DNA of 64,000 nucleotides from a virus. The stretch covers positions 1 to 64,000 of IMG/VR virus record IMGVR_UViG_3300020411_000980. One strand, written 5' to 3'. The notes beneath the pieces were generated by a model. The model did not search any database. It was not told where the DNA came from and was given only the letters and a program-made list of their open reading frames with translations. Numbering within the stretch: the stretch's first letter is position 1; each line of letters starts with the position of its first letter. This document shows positions 42,832 through 52,538 of the stretch, one piece after another. Made by a program: the position numbers and the translations under genes.

Positions 42832-43686
42832 TTATGCGTAATTAGATCCAGACCCAAATACAGTGAATGCGTGTTGAGAAGTATTAGGTGTATGTACCAG
42901 AGCAAATGATACAACTATCCACTTCTCATCGTGTGATGGTGCGTTACCACCTATCCATTGTATGTTAGTACTCTGTCCATTGATGTTTATGGATGAGGGA
43001 ATTCCTGACCCTCCTGTTTCATATATAGCAACCGTAATACCATATCCGTGTGCACCATCAGTAGGAACATTGTTTAAAGATAATGTCCAGTTACCTCCAC
43101 CGTTCTTATTTACCCAAATAGAGTTACCATTATTATAGTCGTGAGTTATACTTCCACTTGTTGTATAGAAGTAGATACGCTCTGAAGTTTCTTCAAAGTG
43201 TAACCTACCAGTTGAAGTAATATGTTGTGATTCAATATCAACAAAGTGAGCATATGACAGGTCGTCGTCTCCAAGTAATGTCCAAGATGCGTTGTTTTCA
43301 ATAGTAACTGTCCATCCTGAAGCAATTTCTACAGGACCAGCAGTAAAACCGTTTGTAAATTCTACACCACCGTTCGCTATAGGACCAATGGTTATATTTT
43401 CTTGTATTGTTGTACCGTTCGTTCTAATTATACTTCCTTCACCAAGAGCAGGACCACCTCCACCAACGTCTGTCCAACCTGGGTTACCTTGGTTAGCATC
43501 TTGTTTGTATATCTGTGCCATATCTTCGGTGCTGTTATACACCAAAGTACCAAAAGCAGGAGTACCTAAAGCAGTAACTTGTGCTTGGTTCAGATTTGGT
43601 AAATTAAGTTGTTCGGTAATGCTCCACGCTTCAACTAAACCTCTAGTTGTTGCTTGAATATTATTACCATTAATCTGGGTAGACAT
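42832..43686 (-). CDS. Tail-fibre-like protein
   Basis: A 284-residue protein starting MSTQINGNNIQATTRGL, with a LGTPAFGTLVYNSTEDMAQI segment and IEIASGWTVTI-like beta strands. These are typical of T4-like cyanophage fibre tails and collar fibres. A CTAAATAG box (43715-43722) lies upstream. It starts the fibre/adhesin gene group. Confidence 0.7.
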   Translation of the reverse strand: MSTQINGNNIQATTRGLVEAWSITEQLNLPNLNQAQVTALGTPAFGTLVYNSTEDMAQIYKQDANQGNPGWTDVGGGGPALGEGSIIRTNGTTIQENITIGPIANGGVEFTNGFTAGPVEIASGWTVTIENNASWTLLGDDDLSYAHFVDIESQHITSTGRLHFEETSERIYFYTTSGSITHDYNNGNSIWVNKNGGGNWTLSLNNVPTDGAHGYGITVAIYETGGSGIPSSININGQSTNIQWIGGNAPSHDEKWIVVSFALVHTPNTSQHAFTVFGSGSNYA

Positions 43687-43714
43687 ACTAGACTAACCTC
43701 CCCCTCTTTGTTAA

Positions 43715-43722
43715 CTATTTAG
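43715..43722 (-). promoter_or_regulatory. Late promoter-like box (CTAAATAG)
   Basis: The minus strand reads CTAAATAG 29-36 bases upstream of the 284-residue fibre gene, overlapping the end of the 1191-residue gene. Confidence 0.45.
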
Positions 43723-46700
43723 ATAACCATCTCTCTTATATGGATCACCGACCCTGTAGCAGGTGGGGTCGAAATACTAAAGTCAACTGCGTTACCTGAT
43801 ACCTGATAATCAACACCAGGAATCTGACAAACACCATTATTGAACACCATCACTGAATATGATGTGTGTCCAGGAGAAATAGCGAATCCAGTAGTGGATC
43901 CGTTTCCATTATATACAACCCCGTTGTTATTGTTAGCAATACCCGTTGCAAGAGTATATTTATCTTGACAACCATATGTACCAGTAACATCTAGGTTACC
44001 ATTAATATAAGTGTTACCTGCAATCTTCATCCTATTGGATGCGTCAGGTGCCATACCAATACCATAATTTGTTACACCAGAGAATCTACGTGCAGTAATA
44101 GGTGTAGTATCGGTTAGACCGAACTTATACCATATACCTGTCTCGTAAATCCAACCTAATGAATCACCAGCTTGCCAGTCAATGTTATAGATAATATCGC
44201 CATCATTAAATGCTAATGTCGAATCAATATCTGGTAGACCTGTTCCATCATCTTCTGCTAGGAAGCTCTGCTTTAGTACAGTTCCATCATCGTTGGCATA
44301 CGTCAATTTTATTGTCTGAATATTTTCCTGAGCAGTGATTCTCTTCTGGAAAGTCACTGGACCTGAGAATACAGATTCAAGTTGGTTAGATGCACCACCA
44401 ATTACAGTTAGTTTATCAGTAAGAACAACCTCAGAGAATGTCTGAATGGTAGTTCCTTCCTCACCAACAACATTTAACTGTGCAATATCTTCGTTGGTGA
44501 TCTGACCAGTAATCGGGTTAATAACCTGGTTACCAACATATAGTTCACCATCACTGTTAACACCAGAGTAGTAAGCAACACCTGCTGCTTCCTTCAATGA
44601 CTGTGACAGTCTAACCTGTGTTGGTGATAGAACCTCAACCTGTGTAGATGGGAATGCAGTACTGTAGTTACCTGGACCAAAACCAAGGTATTCAAACGTA
44701 TGACCTGATGCTCTAAGGATAGAGTATCTTCGTAACTCAATCAGCAATGGAGCAACAGAGTTGTCAGCGTTTAGTTTGAGTGGAATCTTTCTTTCTTCCT
44801 CATCACCTAAACGTGCAGTAACAACAACAGCATTCAATGTATTAGAAGTAGTGTTATATCCTAAGTTGTTCTCCTGTTCTAATAGGAAGAACTGTGCAGT
44901 CTCCTTACTAATTGATAGTTTAGTATCTTCATTAGGTTGTGGTTGTGCACCGTCAGTTGTGGTAACCTTACCAAGAATATCATTATCAGCAACAGAAACG
45001 GCAGGTGCTGGGTCAGCAACTGGGTTATCTCTGTCAAATGTAGGATAAATGTCTACAGCATACTGTGAGAATGCAAAGTCATCAAAGTTTGATGTTGCAG
45101 GAGATACTGAAGCATTAAGAATTGAGAGGTAATAGATACCGTCAGCAACACCACGTTCAAATGTCTGGAATGTTTCTACTTCATAGATGTAGTATGTCTT
45201 ATCATATGAAGGTGAGTTAGTCTCTGAAGATCTAGGTTGTAATACGAAACCAGTAATGGGTTCTCTAGGAATCGGGAACGCATCCTTGTCCAGTACGTAT
45301 CTAAATCTGTAGATTCTATCTTTAAGGTCTCTTGCATCAGGTATTCTTCTAATGAATGAAGTAGGAGTAAATCCTAGGTTCTGATATTGTGAGTTAGCAA
45401 TAAGAGTTGTATAGATGTCATTATTAGTAGAATCAACTTGTAGATACCAGTTTGACTGGTTAGTATCATACTTGATAGGTGACTCATCTGAACCAGGTAA
45501 TGAACCTGTAACGTCAGGTCCTGATGGATCAATCTTTGCAGTATGAGTTGTTGGTTGCTGTGCACCTGAAGCAATCAACAGTACATTGATTTGGTCAGGA
45601 GTTGTTGGACCATCCTTACGGGCACCAACTGTATAACCCTGAATCTTACTTGGTGGTCTAGCATCCTCATTGGTATAACCATAGAGATATAACTTAGTTG
45701 GGTCTGCTGCTGCTCTTATCTTAGCAATATCAAATGTTACCCAGTTAATAGAGATTTCAGGAATATCACTAATTGCTTTAGGTGGAATTATATGTGTTAA
45801 TTGACCTGCTTTATCTTTCGTGAATGACGCTGCTTTAAAGCCTTTAGATCTGAGAGAAGTGTTACCAAAGTTTGAGTTCGAGTTGGTAATCGAGAGGTCT
45901 CCTCCTGAGTCAGAGAAGAAATGATCTCCGAATCCGACAGCGAACACCGAGACGACCTGGATGAATGCGTCGTTACTTGCGTAGATGTGTCTATGTCTCC
46001 AACCTTTACGGTATTTACATAGCCCGTTAATGTGTGCACCAGATCCTGAAGCTTGTGCTTCATAGTTTCCAGTTGACGGGTTGTATAGTACGAATGCTCT
46101 GTCATCTTTCTGTAGCGATATGCCAGTGAACTGAGCAACAACCATTGATTTGAAACCAGTTGCTTCAGCACCATCTGCGTGCATACCATTGATACCCCAA
46201 ACTGATCTTAGAGAACAGTTAAAGACATATGGTGAAGCTGAGTCAACTGTATCAATCTCAACTTTAACCAGTACGTTAGATCCTATAGCATTACCACTTG
46301 GTTCTGCTGACATCTGATACGTAAACTGGTTACCTTGTGCTGACGTGACAAGGAACGAACCATTATACAAATTGGAGTCGGTCTCAGTTGGTCCTGTTAC
46401 ACCACTCAAGTTAACAGCAACACCAACAGAGAATCCGTGGTTAATTGGGTTATCTTGAATGTCAACAGTAAATGCAGTTGCAGTCTGACCATTTCTGATG
46501 ATTTGAGATACTCGGAATTCATCAGAGATCGGACCAACAATCCTGTTTTCTTCGACTCTTGCCTGTAATTGGTCTTGAGCGATAGTACCAGAAGTATCAG
46601 GAATAGTTGCGTATGCCTTAGATATCTTCTGATAGTATAATTCTAGATCGTCATTATTAGCGTACTCAAAGCAAGTAATTTTGTGATGAGAGAAGTTAGG

Positions 46701-47294
46701 AGCAATAGTATCTACAACGTCAGGACGGTAGTAAACTCCATTGTTGTCACCATCAAAAAATGACTGTTGCCAGAAATAGCAACCACCAGTTAACCTAAAG
46801 ATGGCAGTAGGATCAGGTTCATTACTTGAGGTAATACCTAGTGATGCTTGTAAAGTTGGATATGGTACGTACTTCGGAATGATCTTAGTTCTTCTAAGGT
46901 CAGATCCTACAACAGAACAACCTCTGGGAACAATAATTCCACCACGAGTTGAATTGAATTTGTATAGGATATTGTTAGGAGAAGTAAGATCAAAGTTAGT
47001 ATTTTCATCAAACGGTGTGATCTCAGAATATAAGTTTGTGCCTGGTCTGTTATCTAGAACATATTCAGAGGGATATAGGTAAATACTAAATGCGTCAAAT
47101 TCGTCATTACTTAGACCAACACGATAAGAGAATCTAGCCACTTCAAGAAATGCCCTTTGCAACGTCTTGAATGGTCTTAATGCCGAGTTACCTCGGTTAT
47201 CATATGCATCTGATGCGTCAAAGTCGTCGGGGTTGACGTATATAATACGTCCAGTCCTCGACGTGATAATATTCTTTAGACGGGTTAGTGCCAT
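43719..47294 (-). CDS. Large virion structural (fibre-like) protein
   Basis: A 1191-residue protein. The N-terminus (LKNIITSRTGRIIYVNPDDFD, then NSALRPFKTLQRAFLEVARFSY) closely resembles a family of large virion proteins common in T4-like cyanophages. Residues 360-480 look like a beta-helix (WGINGMHADG, ITNSNSNFGNTSL). The C-terminal 100 residues (VTGTYGCQDKYTL) read like a fibre tail. It is likely part of the proximal tail fibre or baseplate. A TTATTTAG-type box lies 21-28 bases upstream. Confidence 0.75.
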   Translation of the reverse strand: MALTRLKNIITSRTGRIIYVNPDDFDASDAYDNRGNSALRPFKTLQRAFLEVARFSYRVGLSNDEFDAFSIYLYPSEYVLDNRPGTNLYSEITPFDENTNFDLTSPNNILYKFNSTRGGIIVPRGCSVVGSDLRRTKIIPKYVPYPTLQASLGITSSNEPDPTAIFRLTGGCYFWQQSFFDGDNNGVYYRPDVVDTIAPNFSHHKITCFEYANNDDLELYYQKISKAYATIPDTSGTIAQDQLQARVEENRIVGPISDEFRVSQIIRNGQTATAFTVDIQDNPINHGFSVGVAVNLSGVTGPTETDSNLYNGSFLVTSAQGNQFTYQMSAEPSGNAIGSNVLVKVEIDTVDSASPYVFNCSLRSVWGINGMHADGAEATGFKSMVVAQFTGISLQKDDRAFVLYNPSTGNYEAQASGSGAHINGLCKYRKGWRHRHIYASNDAFIQVVSVFAVGFGDHFFSDSGGDLSITNSNSNFGNTSLRSKGFKAASFTKDKAGQLTHIIPPKAISDIPEISINWVTFDIAKIRAAADPTKLYLYGYTNEDARPPSKIQGYTVGARKDGPTTPDQINVLLIASGAQQPTTHTAKIDPSGPDVTGSLPGSDESPIKYDTNQSNWYLQVDSTNNDIYTTLIANSQYQNLGFTPTSFIRRIPDARDLKDRIYRFRYVLDKDAFPIPREPITGFVLQPRSSETNSPSYDKTYYIYEVETFQTFERGVADGIYYLSILNASVSPATSNFDDFAFSQYAVDIYPTFDRDNPVADPAPAVSVADNDILGKVTTTDGAQPQPNEDTKLSISKETAQFFLLEQENNLGYNTTSNTLNAVVVTARLGDEEERKIPLKLNADNSVAPLLIELRRYSILRASGHTFEYLGFGPGNYSTAFPSTQVEVLSPTQVRLSQSLKEAAGVAYYSGVNSDGELYVGNQVINPITGQITNEDIAQLNVVGEEGTTIQTFSEVVLTDKLTVIGGASNQLESVFSGPVTFQKRITAQENIQTIKLTYANDDGTVLKQSFLAEDDGTGLPDIDSTLAFNDGDIIYNIDWQAGDSLGWIYETGIWYKFGLTDTTPITARRFSGVTNYGIGMAPDASNRMKIAGNTYINGNLDVTGTYGCQDKYTLATGIANNNNGVVYNGNGSTTGFAISPGHTSYSVMVFNNGVCQIPGVDYQVSGNAVDFSISTPPATGSVIHIREMVI

Positions 47295-47314
47295 TTACTC
47301 TGATCCTCTTATGT

Positions 47315-47322
47315 TTATTTAG
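47315..47322 (-). promoter_or_regulatory. Late promoter-like box (CTAAATAA)
   Basis: The minus strand reads CTAAATAA upstream of the 1191-residue structural gene. Confidence 0.4.
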
Positions 47323-47335
47323 TTGTCATCAGGGA

Positions 47336-49231
47336 TTAAGCTCCACCGCCAGCTGATCCTGTTGTTTGATTGTACTGTTGTGCTTCCCAATCAGATACAT
47401 TGTTCTCGAATCCATTGACTTGGAACGATAAATTAGCTGAAGAAGCATAAACAATAAGGTGTGAATTAGGTCCAACTACTAGACCTTTATGCTCATTAGT
47501 ACTATTTGCACTAATAGCAACATCATAATAAATATAATCTTTTGTTTCAAGATCAGTTGCAGCAGTTACGCTAGAGACAGTTGCATTTGCTCTATCAGCA
47601 CCCTGCCCACGTGGTGTATCCACAAAGACATCAGATCCTGCAAATGCTGCAGATCCAGTTCCAAGTGTCACATATAGATCAGATCCTGACCAAGCAGAGA
47701 CCCAACCATACTTACCACCAGTTACAGTACCAACTGTTTGTGTAGCAGTACCAATAGTGAATGTATCACCAGTCACCCAAGTACCATCTACATCATAAAG
47801 ATAAAGTTCAGTAAACTGAGGATCAGTAACGATGTCAATACCACTTGAATACTGTGTATCAGGTGCTGCTGATGCTGTACCTTCAGCATAGTAATACAGA
47901 GGATCGGGTGTGTTAACTGTTGGAATAATTTCAATCGTTCCGTCAGTACCTGCAGTACCTGCTTTAGTTACACCAGTTGTATATTCAGTACCAGCAGTAG
48001 GTGTAGCACCTGTACCCTCCTGAGTATCAGAGAATCTTAATGGTAAACCTGTATTAGATGAGTCGGACTGATCAAAGAGATAGGTACGATCAACATCCAT
48101 AGTAAATTGAGATGGAACTGTCTCACGTCCAGCAACAGTACCCCAAGTAAACTGAGTTGTATATACTGCACTTGAAGTAGCAGTAAACTGAGTAGTAGCA
48201 GTTGCGTTTGTAGTACCACCAGTTAATGTTTCAGCAGTATCGAACCACTCAACCAATGCCTGTTGACCCTGTACCATAGGAGTAACAGTAGATCCATCAT
48301 TATGTGCTGCATCAGTTGTACCCCATACACCACGTGTGACTGTTACGTCATTACCAGTAACACCAGTAGCAAGCATAACTTCGTTACCAACTCTGATGTG
48401 AGTACCAGTAACTATAGTAGTACCATCAGTAACAGTTAGAGTTGTGTCTCCAGCAGCAAACTGACCACCTTCGTTAATAGTAGTTGTTGTACCAGAATCT
48501 GTGTAAAGTGAAACCAGTTGCCCTGATTGATGTGCTGCTGCAGTAGTTCCAAATTGTGCACGTGTGACAGCCACGTTAGCACCACCTGTAGTACCTGAAT
48601 AGAAAGTAGCAGCACCTGCTAGTATGATCTCAGCATTATATCCAGTAATACCATCTGATAATACAAAGTATGCAGGATTACCTTGTAGAGCCCCCGCATC
48701 TACAAATTTCAGCGATGTAGCACCTGAAGCAATATCAGCAACTTCTATGTTTAATGACGTTCCTAATCCCCTAAAGGTAGCAGTTAAACCAGAAGTTCCA
48801 CCAGTAAGTGTCTCTCCACCTTGGAAAGTACCAGTAACTGAGTTTGTATCAATCTGTAGACTTGTACACTTCTTAACTTTTACATAGTTCGTGATAGTTG
48901 CAGTCTCAACAACAGTATCAAGCACATAAGCACTCTTTGCTAAATCGGCTGAACCTATTAAAAGACCTGGTGTAGCGTCTTGTCTACTAATACCAGGATT
49001 TATTTCCATCTTATAAGTTGAAATTGGATTACCACGTCTAAATGCATACGTATTGGCATCCATCGTTAATTTCTGTGTGTAGTCTTTATGACCGACACGA
49101 TATGTTGCAGCACTATTTCCTCTTTCTGCGACAGTCAATACTGAAGATGCAGTATGTGACGATGAAGTAGAATAAAGGACTGATGCTGTGGTTGCTGCGG
49201 GGGATAGTGCAGCTAAGATTCCTGCTGTCAT
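47336..49231 (-). CDS. Virion structural protein, Thr/Gly-rich
   Basis: A 631-residue protein with many short beta repeats. A repeat with the form VAVTRAQFGTTAAAHQSGQ / VTVTRGVWGTTDAAHNDGS occurs at least twice (about residues 220-310). The opening MTAGILAALSPAATTASVLY and the YRVGHKDYTQKLTMDANTY segment are typical of cyanophage fibre or baseplate-decoration proteins. No enzyme motif. Confidence 0.72.
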   Translation of the reverse strand: MTAGILAALSPAATTASVLYSTSSSHTASSVLTVAERGNSAATYRVGHKDYTQKLTMDANTYAFRRGNPISTYKMEINPGISRQDATPGLLIGSADLAKSAYVLDTVVETATITNYVKVKKCTSLQIDTNSVTGTFQGGETLTGGTSGLTATFRGLGTSLNIEVADIASGATSLKFVDAGALQGNPAYFVLSDGITGYNAEIILAGAATFYSGTTGGANVAVTRAQFGTTAAAHQSGQLVSLYTDSGTTTTINEGGQFAAGDTTLTVTDGTTIVTGTHIRVGNEVMLATGVTGNDVTVTRGVWGTTDAAHNDGSTVTPMVQGQQALVEWFDTAETLTGGTTNATATTQFTATSSAVYTTQFTWGTVAGRETVPSQFTMDVDRTYLFDQSDSSNTGLPLRFSDTQEGTGATPTAGTEYTTGVTKAGTAGTDGTIEIIPTVNTPDPLYYYAEGTASAAPDTQYSSGIDIVTDPQFTELYLYDVDGTWVTGDTFTIGTATQTVGTVTGGKYGWVSAWSGSDLYVTLGTGSAAFAGSDVFVDTPRGQGADRANATVSSVTAATDLETKDYIYYDVAISANSTNEHKGLVVGPNSHLIVYASSANLSFQVNGFENNVSDWEAQQYNQTTGSAGGGA

Positions 49232-49235
49232 TGTT

Positions 49236-50561
49236 TTACCAGAGTCCTACGAAGTGATTTTGAAGTCTTAGTCTGCCACCAAAGTCAGGAGCAGAAATTG
49301 GTCCACCAAAGCTAACACCTAGTGTTCCAACGTTTTCAGTAGATAACAGAGTAGCGTCTGCATCTGGGAACTTAATTGATCTCGTTCCTGTTATATTATC
49401 TATGACCAATCTAACTTGGTTTTGGTCATTAGTAGCATCAATAAGGACAAAATCTTTTGCAGATTTTGCTTCAAGTACCTGAGTTGCTTTTGTAGTTACA
49501 ACTATATTATTATCCGCAATAGGAACATTAAGGTTCGCACTTGGGAATTCATAACGAAGTATTGTAGCACCAGACTGATTACTTAAATCAAACTGAATAC
49601 GCTTACTAATATCAGTACCATCAGCGAACCGAGGATCAGCGTAATCTTTGTTAGTAAATGTCTGTGTAGCTCCAGTACCTGCAACTGTTAATGATTGATC
49701 AGGCCAAGTAACTATACGATCAGACGTTACGTCAGGTGAAACAAATGTAACCTGTGGTGTTGGGTTATTAGGATCACCAGACTCAATATTAGATATCGAA
49801 GGATTGATAAGGTTTTTATTACTAATATTTTGTTCAGTAATAGTATCAATCAGTGTTGACTGTGATGCTGAAGTACCATAATCAGGAAGTCTGTAAATGT
49901 GGGTTACAGGTGCTTCCCACGAGTCAGTTTCAAACAATGCTATCTTACCAGCATTAGATGAACCAACAATCTGTAGGTTACCATCCTGAATGATGATAGT
50001 CTTATTACTAATAGTCTGTGCGGTATCGTTACCTAACAGAGTTGTAGATGTAAAACTACCTGTACTTGGTAAAGCGAACGATCTAATTCCAGCTCCAGTT
50101 GATACACCAGAGATTTCAAACTTTGCTTTCTTATCAGGGTTCTGATCGTCAGCAAGGAAGAAGTTTGTATCCTGGAATTCTGCAGGACCATTTACAAGGA
50201 ACTTACCAGAACCCTGTGGTCTCATATCAATGTTTACATTGGATGACGTTGTGTCACCTGCAATGAATCTAATCGTAGCAGAACCATCAGCATTATCTTG
50301 CTTCTTATAGTACATACTTGATGTACCGAAAGCAAGACCTAGCTCGTTATATGCGTCTTGATAGAGTCCTGTGTCCCTATCCAAGTCAAAGCATAATCCT
50401 GGCTGTGATTGACTTCCTGCACCAACTCCTTTAAAGATCTGATTAATCTTTGCCTTACGGTTAGGAATCAGTGGATCGGAAATAACAACAGGAAGAACTG
50501 CTTCTCCTGTTAACACACCATCTGCTAGAGTGTCTAATTGTGAAATTCTTTTGGTTCCCAC
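49236..50561 (-). CDS. Virion structural (fibre-like) protein
   Basis: A 441-residue protein: MGTKRISQLDTLADGVLTGE start, then LCFDLDRDTGLYQDAYNELG, a motif of large phage tail-spike heads. Low-complexity beta strands follow (FTSTTLLGNDTAQTISNKTI occurs again as TQTFTNKDYAD-type). The start is preceded by an exact TATAAATA late promoter (50590-50597). It is the first gene of the left-running fibre block. Confidence 0.72.
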   Translation of the reverse strand: MGTKRISQLDTLADGVLTGEAVLPVVISDPLIPNRKAKINQIFKGVGAGSQSQPGLCFDLDRDTGLYQDAYNELGLAFGTSSMYYKKQDNADGSATIRFIAGDTTSSNVNIDMRPQGSGKFLVNGPAEFQDTNFFLADDQNPDKKAKFEISGVSTGAGIRSFALPSTGSFTSTTLLGNDTAQTISNKTIIIQDGNLQIVGSSNAGKIALFETDSWEAPVTHIYRLPDYGTSASQSTLIDTITEQNISNKNLINPSISNIESGDPNNPTPQVTFVSPDVTSDRIVTWPDQSLTVAGTGATQTFTNKDYADPRFADGTDISKRIQFDLSNQSGATILRYEFPSANLNVPIADNNIVVTTKATQVLEAKSAKDFVLIDATNDQNQVRLVIDNITGTRSIKFPDADATLLSTENVGTLGVSFGGPISAPDFGGRLRLQNHFVGLW

Positions 50562-50589
50562 TAACTCTATTCGCTATTACGTACAGTTT

Positions 50590-50597
50590 TATTTATA
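50590..50597 (-). promoter_or_regulatory. T4-type late promoter TATAAATA
   Basis: An exact TATAAATA on the minus strand 29-36 bases upstream of the 441-residue structural gene. Confidence 0.7.
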
Positions 50598-50615
50598 ACT
50601 CTATCAAAGGCGGGT

Positions 50616-50870
50616 TTAATAAGGAACCTCACCTTCACACTGAGCTGACATCTCAAACAATATTGGATGACATTCTTCCATAATTAAATATTGTGATATG
50701 TGATAGAGATCCTCCATTGTATATTTGGTTTTCTCTTCACATTCTTCAATTAATTCAAACGAGGGATTGTCAATTTCATCAAAAGTAAATGGCATACCCA
50801 TAATAAAGTACATCAATACAATACCGTGGTTATGCAGCATTCTTTCGTCTGAGGTTATCTTGTATCGCAT
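50616..50870 (-). CDS. Small hypothetical protein
   Basis: An 84-residue protein (HNHGIVLMYFIMGMPFTFDEID at residues 13-34, Met-rich), not recognised. It overlaps the CpeT-like gene by 16 bases. Confidence 0.6.
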   Translation of the reverse strand: MRYKITSDERMLHNHGIVLMYFIMGMPFTFDEIDNPSFELIEECEEKTKYTMEDLYHISQYLIMEECHPILFEMSAQCEGEVPY

Positions 50871-51295
50871 TGTTCAAATACAAACGGTCCTTTGTTAGAT
50901 CCCCAAAGTAAATTTCCATCCTTATCCCAACCTCTATCATCAGTAGCAAAAACTCCTGACTTATCAAGAGTTGCTTTAGTCTTAACAGTATAACCTTTAG
51001 GATGCTTCCAATCTGGATCAGTCTTTCCTACCCATCCATTATTATTTGCAGTCCATATAGTATCTGCTGCATCATTCGTCTCTAATATAATAGTATTATC
51101 ACGTTCGTAGACTTTGTGTTCTCTCTGTCTATAAGGTTCGTGGGGATTGTAATCATACCACTGTTTAGTTTTTAGAACACCGTCATCGTAATACCATTCA
51201 TAATGCACATATGCAAATGATGTTGGACTAGATTGAGCTTGTCTAAGATTGTGCCAGTGTCTAACTAGCACGTCAAGAAATTCATCGATCTGCAT
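50855..51295 (-). CDS. cpeT: CpeT-like bilin lyase, copy 1
   Basis: A 146-residue CpeT/CpcT-family protein: FLDVLVRHWHNLRQAQ start, FAYVHYEWYY, the PYRQREHKVYE motif, and the RGWDKDGNLLWGSNKGPFVFEQ ending that marks the family. In hosts these proteins attach bilins to phycoerythrin or phycocyanin; in cyanophages they are thought to help keep the antenna working during infection. It follows copy 2 with a 1-base overlap. Confidence 0.8.
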   Translation of the reverse strand: MQIDEFLDVLVRHWHNLRQAQSSPTSFAYVHYEWYYDDGVLKTKQWYDYNPHEPYRQREHKVYERDNTIILETNDAADTIWTANNNGWVGKTDPDWKHPKGYTVKTKATLDKSGVFATDDRGWDKDGNLLWGSNKGPFVFEQCDTR

Positions 51296-51735
51296 TATGT
51301 ATGTTTAAAAACGAAAGGACCAGGAATTTTACCCCATAATACATTACCATCTTTATCTGTACCTTTATCAAATGATGTGTAGGTAGCAGAATCTAATGTG
51401 ATAATAGTTTCTATAAGTATACCATTTTCATTGTATGTGTTAGGTGGCACCTTCCCAATAAAACCGTGACCTGTCTCATCTAATTTAAAGATGAGGTGCA
51501 GGCCACTTTCGTTGATATTTAATTTTATATGATCATCCTGGATATCCAGTCGATGAGTTCTCTCACGATATACATAACCATTCCAATCATACCATTGTCT
51601 ACTATGTAAATGAGCACCTTCTACCCACCAATCATAATGCACGTGTGCAAATTGATTAGGCCACTGCTGTGCTTGTTGTAGGTTATCCCACTTATGACAC
51701 AGGTATTCTAGGAATCTAGCACTAGAGATTGCCAC
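51295..51735 (-). CDS. cpeT: CpeT-like bilin lyase, copy 2
   Basis: Also 146 residues, with the same landmarks in diverged form (FLEYLCHKWDNLQQAQ, FAHVHYDWW, VYRERTHRLD, KGTDKDGNVLWGKIPGPFVF). The pair is an old tandem duplication: same length and landmark spacing, but many substitutions. The RQR part of copy 1 is RER here, so the two may bind different bilin sites or differ in activity. Confidence 0.75.
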   Translation of the reverse strand: MAISSARFLEYLCHKWDNLQQAQQWPNQFAHVHYDWWVEGAHLHSRQWYDWNGYVYRERTHRLDIQDDHIKLNINESGLHLIFKLDETGHGFIGKVPPNTYNENGILIETIITLDSATYTSFDKGTDKDGNVLWGKIPGPFVFKHT

Positions 51736-52012
51736 GAGATCTAATTTCCTTAACTGCTTCCATAGTCTCTTGTTGAGCGAAACTCGCTACATCTGATTGA
51801 CTTGGAAGTCCACCAACTCCTGGCATTGGTGGTGGTCCTTGATGATATCCTTCTAGTTCTTTATCTGCAAAATTTTGTGTAACAGAATTAGCAACAGGTG
51901 AAATAATCACGTTACCTTCAGGACACTCTACTACAAATGGTGTCCCTCTTGATGCTAATTTCAAAGTGAAACCAATGTTTTCAATGGCTTCTTCATAAGT
52001 TAATCGATTCAT
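51722..52012 (-). CDS. Hypothetical protein
   Basis: A 96-residue protein with a Pro/Gly-rich middle (YHQGPPPMPGVGGLPSQ). It overlaps the CpeT-like copy 2 by 14 bases. Not recognised. Confidence 0.6.
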   Translation of the reverse strand: MNRLTYEEAIENIGFTLKLASRGTPFVVECPEGNVIISPVANSVTQNFADKELEGYHQGPPPMPGVGGLPSQSDVASFAQQETMEAVKEIRSRGNL

Positions 52013-52257
52013 TTGTTAACAAAACAACGTTGGTCTTCAGGTACAGTCTCGCAAATAGTTGCAATGACTTCTTGAAATCCTTCAGCACCTTCCTCATTCC
52101 ACTTGAACCTTATCTTTTCAATATTTCCATCAGATGACTGAAGGGAAACAGAGCGTTGTGGAACATTAATCCACACATAATCTAACCAAAGTTCTTGCGT
52201 GTCCATAAGAAGATCGAAGTACTCAAAGAGTATATAGTTGATTTCTTCGGAGTCCAT
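52009..52257 (-). CDS. Hypothetical protein
   Basis: 82 residues from ATG 52255-52257 (MDSEEINYILFEYFDLLMD). This start overlaps the stop of the preceding gene by 1 base (TAATG); the longer in-frame start at 52335 would lie inside that gene. Not recognised. Confidence 0.6.
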   Translation of the reverse strand: MDSEEINYILFEYFDLLMDTQELWLDYVWINVPQRSVSLQSSDGNIEKIRFKWNEEGAEGFQEVIATICETVPEDQRCFVNK

Positions 52258-52409
52258 TAGGAGGGGAATGCAGTAAAGTGCTTTAAACCAGTACGTGCTT
52301 CTGCACGTATAATAGCTTCTTGCATAGTTAAGCAATCTGTAACAATTTCAACAAGTGGAACTGAAGACTGGGGTCTTCTAAGTTTGACTGTGTACTGTCT
52401 TCTGCTCAT
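52257..52409 (-). CDS. Small basic hypothetical protein
   Basis: 50 residues from ATG 52407-52409 (MSRRQYTVKLRRPQSSVPL). The start 63 bases upstream is in-frame but lies in the structured intergenic region. It is the first gene after that region. Confidence 0.6.
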   Translation of the reverse strand: MSRRQYTVKLRRPQSSVPLVEIVTDCLTMQEAIIRAEARTGLKHFTAFPS

Positions 52410-52430
52410 AATAGCCTCGTGAAAAAAGAA

Positions 52431-52538
52431 GGAGGGAGGTTGGATTCCTGTATACCAACAAGAGATGGGCATTTCTACAGTTTAGAAATCATCTCTGCCT
52501 ACGACCCGACTGGTAAGTCGATTCTCCTCTCGGAGCAG
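52431..52538 (-). ncRNA. Cloverleaf-like structured RNA candidate
   Basis: In the 222-base gap between two genes, five helices can be read on the minus strand. GGAG (52527-52524) can pair with CTCC near the 3' side. CGACT-TACC-AGTCG is at 52520-52507. AGAGATG/CATCTCT (52496-52490 with 52467-52461) continues into ATTTCTA/TAGAAAT (52489-52483 with 52477-52471), a 14-base-pair arm with a 3-base bulge. GTTGG/CCAAC is at 52459-52439. GGAG can also pair with the CTCC just upstream (52535-52532) around a GAGA tetraloop, so the element could switch. It is not a normal tRNA (no 7-base anticodon loop with U33). Either strand could be the active one. Confidence 0.5.
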
